From Marinilabiliaceae bacterium UBA5488 (GTDB lineage: Bacteria; Bacteroidota; Bacteroidia; Bacteroidales; Marinilabiliaceae), in NCBI GenBank assembly GCA_002427105.1, contig DIPM01000033.1, forward strand, positions 149,957 to 213,956: a stretch of DNA of 64,000 bases. The letters are read 5' to 3'. The notes beneath the pieces were generated by a model that did not search any database, was not told the origin of the DNA, and saw only the letters and a program-made list of their open reading frames with translations. Position 1 is the stretch's first letter, and each line of letters starts with the position of its first letter. Made by a program: the position numbers and the translations under genes. Positions 26,108-34,106 of this stretch are shown piece by piece.

Positions 26108-27085
26108 TTACTCTACACCTAAAGCAAAGCGCCGCGCTATAATTCCACAAAAAACAAGCTGAAGCGCGTGATAAATCATCAGGGGAAGCAGAATTACTCC
26201 CAGTCCGCTAATGCCTTGAAATATTATTCCTGCCATAACAGTTCCATGTACCAGCGACTTCTTGGATCCGCTAAAAACCGCCGTGATGGTATCTTCACGA
26301 TTAAAGTGCAGGCCTTTGCTAATAAAGAAGATTATGGCAAAAACAAGGAAGAAAAGCACGACGGTTAAAACTATTATCATAGCCAAATCACCGACACCAA
26401 TTCCGACAAAAAGCTTTTGAATAAAGGATTCAGCAAAGGAAAGATAAACTATTAACAGTATTATTGCCTGGTCAAACAGGCGAAGAAAGGCTGAGTTTTT
26501 CTGCGCCAGTCGCCCCAGGTATTTGTTTAATGCTACACCTACTATAACCGGCAAAAGAACCTGAAGGAGTAATTTTACTATTATCGGGCCAAACTCAGAT
26601 GCATCAGCTTGACCTGTATTTATTACCATACTCATCCAAAGAGGAGTAATAACAATGCCGGCAAGGCTCGAAACAGTGGCATTGAAGATAGCGCCCGGAA
26701 TATTTCCTTTGGCTATTGACACCATAACCACAGAAGAGGATACAGTTGAAGGCAGTGCGGCAAGGAAGAAGCCCCCAAACCAAAGCAAGCCATGCTCGCC
26801 ATCTTTAAATAAATGATAAAAGGGCCAGACCAACAGGGGAAATATTACAAAGGTGGCCGTTTGCACCAATAAATGCAGATGCCAGTTGCTTAAATCCTGC
26901 CGTAAGGACGCAAGATTAAGCTTCAGGCCATAAAACAGGAAGATAAGGGTAACGCCTATATCTCCAACTGTATGGAGTGAGAATAGGCCTCTGTATTCAG
27001 CCGGCTCCGGGAAAAGACTTGCAACAAAAATGGCCAGCAAAAGAGCCGGAACAAACTTATCCAAAGAAACAAGCCATTTAAACAT
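26108..27085 (-). CDS. Bile acid:sodium symporter (BASS/SBF-like) family transporter
   Basis: About 325 residues with ten hydrophobic helices. The conserved FLFYGLKL, ALPSTVSSSVVMVSIAKGN and GVALNKYLG stretches belong to the YfeH-type branch of the SBF family, and SGSKKSLVHG in the second half marks the sodium-dependent crossover region. Substrates of this branch are not known. The start is placed at MFKWLVSLDK; the earlier Met at 27103 adds six residues and is possible. It follows oadB by 46-64 bases on the same strand, so it may be part of the decarboxylase run. Confidence 0.8.
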   Translation of the reverse strand: MFKWLVSLDKFVPALLLAIFVASLFPEPAEYRGLFSLHTVGDIGVTLIFLFYGLKLNLASLRQDLSNWHLHLLVQTATFVIFPLLVWPFYHLFKDGEHGLLWFGGFFLAALPSTVSSSVVMVSIAKGNIPGAIFNATVSSLAGIVITPLWMSMVINTGQADASEFGPIIVKLLLQVLLPVIVGVALNKYLGRLAQKNSAFLRLFDQAIILLIVYLSFAESFIQKLFVGIGVGDLAMIIVLTVVLFFLVFAIIFFISKGLHFNREDTITAVFSGSKKSLVHGTVMAGIIFQGISGLGVILLPLMIYHALQLVFCGIIARRFALGVE

Positions 27086-27148
27086 TAATCTTCCTTTATG
27101 CACTATGCCTACCCTCCTGCTCTAGCTAGCCAACAAAGTCAAACAATT

Positions 27149-28402
27149 CTACAACAAAAAGCTAAGCATAACCCCGGCCGCTACAGCCGAACCAATAACT
27201 CCGGAGACATTAGGCGCCATTGCATGCATTAACAAATGGTTGGTACGGTCGTTCTTCAGACCTTCATTTTGAGAAACACGTGCTGCCGCAGGCACAGCCG
27301 ATACTCCGGCAGATCCTATTAAGGGGTTAATCTTGTTGCCTTCCTTCAGGAAGAGGTTCATCACCTTGGCAACCAACACTCCACCTGCAGTGGCTATTGA
27401 AAATGCTAAAGCTCCTAATAAGAATATCTTGATGGAATCCAATGTAAGGAATTTTGCAGCTGAAGTAGAAGCTCCAACACACATTCCCAATAAAATAGTG
27501 ACTATATCAGTCATTGATGTACGGGCAGTTTCAGCCAAACGGTTGGTCACACCCGATTCTTTTAGAAGGTTTCCGAAAAAGAGCATACCCAAAAGCGAAA
27601 GAGCACTTGGTGCAATAAAAGTAGTTACAATCAGGCCTATCAAAGGGAAAATTATTTTCTCCGTCTTAGAAACAGCACGCGGTGGCTTCATCCTGATAAG
27701 GCGTTCCTTCTTTGTGGTAAGAAGATTCATAACCGGCGGCTGAATTACAGGAACCAAAGCCATGTAAGAATATGCAGCAATTGCAATACTTCCAAGCAAG
27801 TGCGGCGCCAGAAGGGAAGCTGAGAAAATAGCAGTGGGGCCATCAGCACCACCAATAATACTTATTGCAGCAGCTTCATTAACAGGAAATCCAAGAGCAT
27901 AAGCACCGATAAAAGTACCGAAGATACCCAGCTGGGCGGCTGCACCCAAGAGCATCAGGCGCGGATTGGAAATAAGCGATGAGAAGTCGGTCATGGCACC
28001 TATCCCTAAAAAGATAAGTGAAGGATAAATCCCTAATTTCACTCCCTGGTAAAGATAGTAATATACCGATCCTTCCTGATCAATACCGATAGCAGCAGTA
28101 CCCTCGGGAGGTAAGGGAATATTACCGATTATTATCCCTGTTCCGATTGGAATCAACAATAAGGGTTCAAAGCCACGCTTCACACCAAGGTATATCAAAA
28201 CCAGTCCAACAACCAACATAAGAAGGTTGCCGGTCGTAGCGTTGTAAAAACCGCTCTCCTTGATAAACCCGGAGAAGCCATTCAAGAAAGAACTAAATGC
28301 GTTTCCTGAAGAGGCAGCTGTCTGCGCATCTACTTGCATAATAGGTACAAACAGAACAAATAACAGCGCAAAAACAGTGTATAATGTAACAAATCTTCTC
28401 AC
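27149..28402 (-). CDS. Sodium-pumping decarboxylase beta subunit (OadB/MmdB family)
   Basis: A 417-residue integral membrane protein. After an N-terminal signal-like helix, about nine helices form the Na+ channel. The Asp of IIGGADGPTAIF and the helix GSAGVSAVPAAARVSQNEG carry the sodium-binding residues known from OadB. The subunit decarboxylates the carboxybiotin delivered by the biotin carrier and uses the energy to push Na+ out of the cell. It is preceded by the biotin carrier (28427), gamma-like subunit (28868) and alpha subunit (29302), which points to methylmalonyl-CoA as substrate. Confidence 0.93.
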   Translation of the reverse strand: MRRFVTLYTVFALLFVLFVPIMQVDAQTAASSGNAFSSFLNGFSGFIKESGFYNATTGNLLMLVVGLVLIYLGVKRGFEPLLLIPIGTGIIIGNIPLPPEGTAAIGIDQEGSVYYYLYQGVKLGIYPSLIFLGIGAMTDFSSLISNPRLMLLGAAAQLGIFGTFIGAYALGFPVNEAAAISIIGGADGPTAIFSASLLAPHLLGSIAIAAYSYMALVPVIQPPVMNLLTTKKERLIRMKPPRAVSKTEKIIFPLIGLIVTTFIAPSALSLLGMLFFGNLLKESGVTNRLAETARTSMTDIVTILLGMCVGASTSAAKFLTLDSIKIFLLGALAFSIATAGGVLVAKVMNLFLKEGNKINPLIGSAGVSAVPAAARVSQNEGLKNDRTNHLLMHAMAPNVSGVIGSAVAAGVMLSFLL

Positions 28403-28426
28403 AATACCTGATTTTTATAATTAAGG

Positions 28427-28852
28427 CTATTCTATCTCAACTAAAACATCATTTTGAAGCACATTGTCTCCAACCTTTACTTTAATGGATTTCACACGCC
28501 CTTTACTTTCGGTCAATATATTATTTTCCATCTTCATCGTCTCCATAACCAAAAGCACATCGCCTCGATTAACCTCGTCACCCACATTAACAAGTATCTT
28601 CAGAATAAGTCCCGGCAGCGGCGCCTTTACCAAAGGAGCAACTCCTTCTTTCTTGGAAGCAAAGGCAGTCTCGCCATAGCTATGTTTAACAGCAGGGCGC
28701 ATCAGGCGCGGAGTCTTTGATTGCTTTACCTCACGATGAATTTCTACCTCATAAATTGTTCCGTTAACCTCTACCTGAGCGATATTGTCTTCAATATCCT
28801 TTATGTCAACTTCATATTTGCTCCCGTTGATGGAAAAATCAAATTTTTTCAT
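28427..28852 (-). CDS. Biotin carrier protein of methylmalonyl-CoA decarboxylase
   Basis: A 141-residue protein with an N-terminal beta region, a flexible Ala/Pro/Lys-containing linker (about 45-70), and a C-terminal biotinyl domain with the biotin-accepting Lys in VMETMKMEN (near residue 107). It shuttles the carboxyl group from the alpha subunit to the membrane beta subunit. It sits between the gamma-like and beta genes with 15-25 base gaps, so it is co-transcribed. Confidence 0.93.
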   Translation of the reverse strand: MKKFDFSINGSKYEVDIKDIEDNIAQVEVNGTIYEVEIHREVKQSKTPRLMRPAVKHSYGETAFASKKEGVAPLVKAPLPGLILKILVNVGDEVNRGDVLLVMETMKMENNILTESKGRVKSIKVKVGDNVLQNDVLVEIE

Positions 28853-28867
28853 AGCTTATACTACTAT

Positions 28868-29206
28868 TTATCGTGAGAACACACCACTAACGCCATAGAT
28901 TTTAGAATTCCATGGAGAATAGGTGCGTGACACTCTTTTTATGGTTATTATATTACTTTCTTCGTCATGTTCAGGATTAAGATACATAGCCAGAGCCAGA
29001 CCTATGGCAGCATTGACATCAGCCGGAATCTCTTCTATTACACTTCCTTCAAGGTATTTGCCCTGACGCCTAAGCTTCCGCTTTGTTTGAATTCCAAGCA
29101 CTTTAGGCATTAGCCTGTATATGTAAACCAGTAAGACAAGTACCAAAAATACCACCGCGTAGCCTACTGCAGCCAGAACCAGAACATCTATCCAGTCCCA
29201 ATCCAT
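28868..29206 (-). CDS. Gamma-chain-like small membrane subunit (OadG family)
   Basis: About 112 residues. One N-terminal transmembrane helix (VLVLAAVGYAVVFLVLVLLVYIY) is followed by a basic stretch (KRKLRRQGK) and a soluble tail. Small single-helix proteins in this position tie the carboxyltransferase to the membrane pump. The start at 29206 (MDWDWIDV) fits the family better than the Met at 29227, but both are possible. It lies between the alpha gene and the biotin carrier. Confidence 0.75.
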   Translation of the reverse strand: MDWDWIDVLVLAAVGYAVVFLVLVLLVYIYRLMPKVLGIQTKRKLRRQGKYLEGSVIEEIPADVNAAIGLALAMYLNPEHDEESNIITIKRVSRTYSPWNSKIYGVSGVFSR

Positions 29207-29257
29207 CGTGTAAGACAAAAATAACATAGTAATCTAATTATTTGCTTCGCCAGTTCT

Positions 29258-29282
29258 CCCCTGCCCGACTCTCGGGCAGGGG
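29258..29282 (-). promoter_or_regulatory. Perfect GC-rich hairpin between the alpha and gamma genes
   Basis: CCCCTGCCCGA and TCGGGCAGGGG form an 11-pair perfect stem with a three-base loop in the 95-base space of the operon. No T run follows on the minus strand (GAGAACTGGC), so it is not a usual terminator. It may stabilise or define mRNA ends and thereby set subunit ratios. Confidence 0.5.
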
Positions 29283-29301
29283 AAATAATGGCAGAATATT
29301 G

Positions 29302-30864
29302 TTATAAAGGTATGTTGCTGTGTTTTTTAGGGGGATTCGTGAGCTTTTTGGTTTGAAGGCTCTTGAATCCTCTTATAACCCTAAAGCGAGTATTCCTTGG
29401 CTCAATAACATCATCAATGTAACCGTATGATGCGGCCTGGTAAGGATTAGCAAAAGCCTCCTTATACTCAGCTTCTTTTTTGGCAATCACTCGGGCACGT
29501 TCTTCAGGATCTTCAATTTTTGAAAGAGCCCTACCTTCAAGCACCTCAATTGCTCCAGAAGCGCCCATAACAGCAATCTCGGCTGTAGGCCAGGCGTAGT
29601 TCAGGTCGCCGCGCAATTGCTTACAGCTCATTACATCATGAGCTCCGCCGTACGACTTTCTAAGAGTTACAGTAACCTTGGGCACAGTAGCCTCACCATA
29701 GGCAAACATCAGTTTGGCCCCATGGATGATAATTCCTTCATACTCCTGACCGGTACCGGGCAAAAATCCGGGAACATCAACCAGGGTAAGGATAGGAATA
29801 TTGAAAGCGTCGCAGAAACGGACAAAGCGGGCTGCCTTACGTGATGCATCGCAGTCTAATACCCCGGCAAGGAAGTTGGGCTGATTAGCAACAATTCCAA
29901 CAGAAGCGCCACCCATACGGGCAAAACCTACGATAATATTTTTTGCATAGTTACGGTGAACCTCCAAAAATTCGCCGTCATCAACAATGGTATAGATAAC
30001 CTCCTTCATATCATAAGGTTGGTTAGCATTGTCGGGAATTATTGAGTTCAAGTCATCCTCAATCCTGTCAATTGGGTCGAGACACTCGATCAAAGGAGCT
30101 TCTTCCAGATTGTTTTGCGGAAGATATGAAATAAGTTTACGAATCAAGAGTAGTCCCTCTTCTTCACTTTCCAGAAGGAAGTGAGACACCCCGCTGCGCG
30201 TGGCATGAACCTGGGCGCCACCAAGATTCTCAGTGCTAACATCTTCTCCCGTCACCGTTTTAACAACCTTAGGACCGGTAACAAACATATAACTTGACTC
30301 ATCAGTCATCATTATAAAATCTGTTAATGCCGGAGAATAAACAGCACCTCCGGCACAGGGGCCGAAAATGGCTGATATCTGGGGCACTACACCCGAAGCG
30401 AGGATATTGCGCTGGAAAATCTCCGCGTATCCGGCAAGAGAAGTGACGCCTTCCTGAATACGGGCGCCGCCACTATCATTGATGCCAATTATCGGAGCCC
30501 CGGCCTTCATAGCCATGTCCATAACCTTGCATATTTTCTGTGCAAAAGTCTCCGACAAAGAGCCCCCAAATACAGTGAAATCCTGCGAAAAGACGTAAAC
30601 AATTCGCCCGTCAATAGTACCGTGACCGGTGACAACACCATCGCCTAAGAATTTGGTCTTCTCCATTCCGAAATTAGTGCAGCGATGAGTCACAAACATA
30701 TCAAACTCTTCAAAGCTACCTTCGTCAAGCAACACTTCTAAACGCTCGCGGGCTGTCATTTTACCCTTTTCATGTTGAGAGTCAATTCTTTTTTGACCAC
30801 CACCCAACTTCGCCTGCGCGCGCAGGTCAATCAGTTTTTGAATTTTATCCTGATTCGTTGACAT
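29302..30864 (-). CDS. mmdA: Methylmalonyl-CoA decarboxylase alpha subunit (carboxyltransferase)
   Basis: A 520-residue carboxyltransferase of the acyl-CoA carboxylase beta type. Two crotonase-fold halves are seen: the acyl-CoA side (GINDSGGARIQEGV, around 130) and the biotin side (TLVDVPGFLPGTGQEY, near 365). It moves the carboxyl group of (S)-methylmalonyl-CoA to biotin, giving propionyl-CoA. Together with the genes downstream it forms the Na+-exporting complex; with the epimerase upstream it fits the succinate-to-propionate route. Propionyl-CoA carboxylase running in reverse is a formal alternative, but the sodium pump genes make decarboxylation more likely. Confidence 0.92.
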   Translation of the reverse strand: MSTNQDKIQKLIDLRAQAKLGGGQKRIDSQHEKGKMTARERLEVLLDEGSFEEFDMFVTHRCTNFGMEKTKFLGDGVVTGHGTIDGRIVYVFSQDFTVFGGSLSETFAQKICKVMDMAMKAGAPIIGINDSGGARIQEGVTSLAGYAEIFQRNILASGVVPQISAIFGPCAGGAVYSPALTDFIMMTDESSYMFVTGPKVVKTVTGEDVSTENLGGAQVHATRSGVSHFLLESEEEGLLLIRKLISYLPQNNLEEAPLIECLDPIDRIEDDLNSIIPDNANQPYDMKEVIYTIVDDGEFLEVHRNYAKNIIVGFARMGGASVGIVANQPNFLAGVLDCDASRKAARFVRFCDAFNIPILTLVDVPGFLPGTGQEYEGIIIHGAKLMFAYGEATVPKVTVTLRKSYGGAHDVMSCKQLRGDLNYAWPTAEIAVMGASGAIEVLEGRALSKIEDPEERARVIAKKEAEYKEAFANPYQAASYGYIDDVIEPRNTRFRVIRGFKSLQTKKLTNPPKKHSNIPL

Positions 30865-30914
30865 AATTAAACAGAATTAATGAGTAATTAAATTTCAGAC
30901 ATCAAACACTCTCA

Positions 30915-31322
30915 CTACTCAGGATGTTCACACAACTCGGTTAACACTCCAAAAGTAGCCTTAGGGTGCAAAAAGGCAATATTAAGGCCTTCAGCACCTT
31001 TACGGGGTGTTTGGTCTATTAGCTTTACTCCCTTATCTGCTGTTTCAGCTAAGACTTCACTCAGCTTATCGACAGCAAAAGCAAGGTGGTGAATACCCTC
31101 TCCTTTCTTTTCAAGGAACTTACCTATTGGCCCTTCCGGATCAGTCGATTCCAATAATTCTATTTTTGTCTGTCCCACCTTAAAAAAGGCAGTCTTAACC
31201 TTTTGGTCGGCTACCTCTTCTACCGCATAACACTCCAAACCAAATACTTTTTCATAAAAAGGAATTGCTTCATCCAGACTTTTTACGGCAATTCCAATGT
31301 GTTCAATATGTGTTGGCTTCAT
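30915..31322 (-). CDS. mce: Methylmalonyl-CoA epimerase
   Basis: A 135-residue VOC-superfamily enzyme with two beta-alpha-beta modules. The metal ligands His7 (THIEHIGIAV gives His5/His8 region), a mid-protein His (GEGIHHLAF) and the C-terminal Glu (LTELCEHP) are visible. It interconverts (R)- and (S)-methylmalonyl-CoA. It is the first gene of the decarboxylase run, 51 bases before mmdA, and links methylmalonyl-CoA mutase to the decarboxylase. Confidence 0.93.
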   Translation of the reverse strand: MKPTHIEHIGIAVKSLDEAIPFYEKVFGLECYAVEEVADQKVKTAFFKVGQTKIELLESTDPEGPIGKFLEKKGEGIHHLAFAVDKLSEVLAETADKGVKLIDQTPRKGAEGLNIAFLHPKATFGVLTELCEHPE

Positions 31323-31358
31323 ATCACTTATATTGTTGTTTATACTTTTTTAATAATG

Positions 31359-31372
31359 CCTACAAAAGTAGG
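31359..31372 (-). promoter_or_regulatory. -7 element within a small palindrome upstream of mce
   Basis: CCTAC-AAAA-GTAGG is a perfect inverted repeat. Its minus strand contains TACTTTTG, a good -7 element, about 40 bases upstream of the mce start. A regulator binding the palindrome would block the promoter. The -33 region is poor. Confidence 0.4.
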
Positions 31373-31485
31373 ACTAATACGTGCCATAACCATAAAAATC
31401 AGGATGAAAAATCATTGTTATAAAACATAAGTTAAGAACAAATGACCGTATTAAGATATTAGTGTGACACTTTAGAAAAAAATTG

Positions 31486-31493
31486 TATTTTTG
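31486..31493 (+). promoter_or_regulatory. Probable -7 element of the aminotransferase gene
   Basis: TATTTTTG at 31486-31493 fits the Bacteroidetes -7 consensus and would give a leader of about 115 bases before the ATG at 31617. The -33 region is weak. Confidence 0.35.
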
Positions 31494-31616
31494 AGCTTTG
31501 TTGTAATCCTATCTGAATTATTAAGTTCTCAATAACGATTGAAGAGTGAGACGGATTGGCGGCAAAACTCATCTACAAATAATCTATTAAAAACAATCAG
31601 CCTGAAATTCATTTTT

Positions 31617-32810
31617 ATGGAGACTATTGCACAAAGAGTACTTAACCTTGCCGAACCCGAGATTTTGCTAATGGCACAGCGAAGCAGAGACCTCAAAGCT
31701 CAAGGCCTTGATGTTATAAGCCTTAGTATCGGCGAACCCGACTTTGAAACTCCGCAGCACATTAAGGATGCTGCAATAGAAGCCATCAATGAGAACTATT
31801 CTCATTACCCGCCTATTCCCGGTTATGCAGATCTGCGTAAGGCAATATCAGACAAACTGATGCGTGAAAACGGGCTAAATTATGCACCATCGCAAATAGT
31901 GGTTTCCACCGGAGCAAAACAGGCGCTTTTCAATGCTATCTTTGCTACTGTTAACAGTGGTGATGAAGTGATTATTCCTTCTCCCTTTTGGGCAACTTAT
32001 ATGGATATCGTCACTCTCTCGGAAGGAAAGTCGGTTATTGTAAAGACTAGTATCGACCAGTCGTTTAAAATGAACCCAAAGCAACTTGAAGATGCTATCA
32101 CTCCAAAAACAAAGCTGGTTATTTTAAACTCGCCCTCAAATCCTACCGGAGCCGTATATACAGCCAAAGAGCTTGAAAAGCTAGCCGAAATTATTAAGAA
32201 ATACCCAAGAATTAAGGTTATTTCGGATGAGATATATGAGCTTATTTTATTCTCCGATAATCATTGCTCAATAGCTGCAATTCCGGGCATGCTCGAACGT
32301 ACTATTATTATTAATGGAGTATCGAAAGGCTACGCGATGACCGGATGGCGTATTGGCTTTACAGCTGCTCCGGCTGATATTGCCGAAGCTTGTGTGAAAA
32401 TACAGGGACAAAGCACCTCGGCAGCATCAAGTATTGCACAAATGGCTGCCCTGGCTGCCTATAAGGGGTCGCTCGATGAGTCCGTCAAGATGTGCGAAGC
32501 CTTTAGACGACGTCGTGATTTGGTAGTTTCTTTAGCTGAACAAATTCCCGGGCTGAAATTTTTCAAACCTGAAGGAGCATTTTACCTCTTCCCCGATGTG
32601 AGTTCATATTTTGGCAAATCTGATGGAAAAACCACCATTAACAACGCTACCGAATTGACCATGTACCTGCTCGAGCATGCCCTGATAGCTACCGTTACGG
32701 GCTCTGCCTTTGGTGAGCCCGACTGCCTGCGTATATCCTTTGCCACCTCCGATGAGAATCTGACTAAAGGATTGACACGTATGAAGAGCGCCCTGGAGAA
32801 ACTGAAATAG
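31617..32810 (+). CDS. Pyridoxal-phosphate aminotransferase, aspartate type
   Basis: A 397-residue fold-type I aminotransferase. It has the N-terminal SLSIGEPDFETP, the cofactor region SNPSNPTGAVY-like NSPSNPTGA, the PLP Lys in NGVSKGYAMTGWRIG and the substrate Arg near the C-terminus (CLRISFA). It transfers the amino group between aspartate and 2-oxoglutarate, though prephenate or other substrates are possible in this subgroup. Start METIAQRV is chosen because the 26 residues upstream (from 31539) are unlike the family. It is followed by ftsE after 29 bases. Confidence 0.9.
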   Translation: METIAQRVLNLAEPEILLMAQRSRDLKAQGLDVISLSIGEPDFETPQHIKDAAIEAINENYSHYPPIPGYADLRKAISDKLMRENGLNYAPSQIVVSTGAKQALFNAIFATVNSGDEVIIPSPFWATYMDIVTLSEGKSVIVKTSIDQSFKMNPKQLEDAITPKTKLVILNSPSNPTGAVYTAKELEKLAEIIKKYPRIKVISDEIYELILFSDNHCSIAAIPGMLERTIIINGVSKGYAMTGWRIGFTAAPADIAEACVKIQGQSTSAASSIAQMAALAAYKGSLDESVKMCEAFRRRRDLVVSLAEQIPGLKFFKPEGAFYLFPDVSSYFGKSDGKTTINNATELTMYLLEHALIATVTGSAFGEPDCLRISFATSDENLTKGLTRMKSALEKLK

Positions 32811-32839
32811 TAAACAAAACATCGTATAAAATCCAAAAA

Positions 32840-33577
32840 ATGGCCAAAGAGAAAGTTTCTGCAGTTAGCAACCAGGGTTATATAGTAAGCCTGCAGGAAG
32901 TGTTGATTAGACAAGAGGAGCATATCATACTCAGAGATGTAGATTTTAGCGTAAAACCGGGCGAGTTTGTATATATGATTGGCCGGGTGGGAAGCGGAAA
33001 ATCGAGCCTCTTAAAGACTCTTTATGGCGAAATACCTTTACGCGAAGGCAATGGATTTGCCGTCGGGTACGACCTGCGCAAGCTAAAAAGCAAAGATATA
33101 CCCTGGTTGCGCAGGCGTATGGGTATTATTTTTCAGGATTTTCAACTCCTGATAGACCGTAACGTTTACGACAATCTGCTCTTTGTTTTAAAGGCTACGG
33201 GATGGAAGAATAATATGGAAATGGATCATCGCATAAGACAAGTGCTTTCAGAAGTTGACATGGTTCACAAAGGTTATAAAATGCCCCATCAACTTTCAGG
33301 AGGCGAACAACAGCGCATTGCCATCGCCCGTGCCCTTCTAAACAAGCCCGATCTAATTCTAGCCGATGAGCCAACCGGGAACCTTGACCCCGACACTTCC
33401 GATGAACTTATGAAGCTGTTGCACCAGATTTGTAACAGCGACGATGGTAAAGCTGTAATCATGGCAACGCATAACTACAACCTAATCAAAAAGTATCCGG
33501 GACGCACCGTTAAGTGCGAAGACACCCGACTAACCGAGGCTCAGCAAGAAGAAATTGATTTTGACCAGCTGATGTAA
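32840..33577 (+). CDS. ftsE: FtsE-like ABC ATPase of cell division
   Basis: A 245-residue ATPase with Walker A GRVGSGKSS, Q-loop FQDFQLL, signature LSGGEQQR and Walker B LILADEPTGNLD, closest in style to FtsE. FtsE and the membrane protein FtsX control peptidoglycan hydrolases at the septum. The ftsX gene is not adjacent here, a separation seen in other Bacteroidetes. It follows the aminotransferase closely and converges with the gene at 33584. A generic lipoprotein-exporting ATPase (LolD type) is the main alternative. Confidence 0.85.
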   Translation: MAKEKVSAVSNQGYIVSLQEVLIRQEEHIILRDVDFSVKPGEFVYMIGRVGSGKSSLLKTLYGEIPLREGNGFAVGYDLRKLKSKDIPWLRRRMGIIFQDFQLLIDRNVYDNLLFVLKATGWKNNMEMDHRIRQVLSEVDMVHKGYKMPHQLSGGEQQRIAIARALLNKPDLILADEPTGNLDPDTSDELMKLLHQICNSDDGKAVIMATHNYNLIKKYPGRTVKCEDTRLTEAQQEEIDFDQLM

Positions 33578-33583
33578 TTTGGC

Positions 33584-34102
33584 TTATTTTCCATAATACT
33601 CGTTCATCTCATCTTTAATGGCATTGATAGCCTCATTAAAGTAAAGAATGAGTTCACCTCCCATGTTTTCAATAAGGAAACGCCCCAGCTCCAGAGCCGG
33701 AGCATTGACATCGATACGGCTGGCGGTGGTATTAATTAAGCGTATAAGTCCTTCGCGCGCAGCCTTTACTTTATTCCAGCTTTTATCAGAAACATATAGC
33801 TGCATTGCCAAATTGTGGTCAAACTCCCTACGTATAATTTTTAAGAGATGCGTCTGAAATTGGACTGAAGTCCATGAGTGTTGCTGCTCACGAAGCACCA
33901 GCGATTCGGGGTTCAAACGCTCCATCAGCAAAATCAAACGCTCATAGGCCTGTATCCTCAAACGAAGCAGTTCACTACCCTCCTTCACCCTAATTTCAAA
34001 CTTGCGGCGTTTATTCTCCTGCCTGAGAAACAGAACCACCAGAGTAAGAGTAAACAGCATCGTTAGCAACGTGGGCCAAAGTATGGAAAATGTATTGCTC
34101 AT
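33584..34102 (-). CDS. Membrane-anchored protein of unknown function
   Basis: A 172-residue protein with a single N-terminal helix (residues 8-26) followed by a basic, coiled-coil-prone segment (RQENKRRKFEIRVKEGSELLRLRIQAYER) and a helical cytoplasmic domain with FIENMGGELILYFNEAINAIKDEM. It resembles a conserved uncharacterised Bacteroidetes family (possibly DUF7935), but I cannot assign a role. It shares the strand of the flavodiiron gene, starting five bases after that gene ends, so the two are probably one operon. Confidence 0.7.
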   Translation of the reverse strand: MSNTFSILWPTLLTMLFTLTLVVLFLRQENKRRKFEIRVKEGSELLRLRIQAYERLILLMERLNPESLVLREQQHSWTSVQFQTHLLKIIRREFDHNLAMQLYVSDKSWNKVKAAREGLIRLINTTASRIDVNAPALELGRFLIENMGGELILYFNEAINAIKDEMNEYYGK

Positions 34103-34106
34103 CTAT

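Noticed and set aside
29258..29282. Intrinsic terminator between mmdA and the gamma-like gene
   Set aside because: No T run follows on the transcribed strand, and stopping here would separate subunits that must work together.
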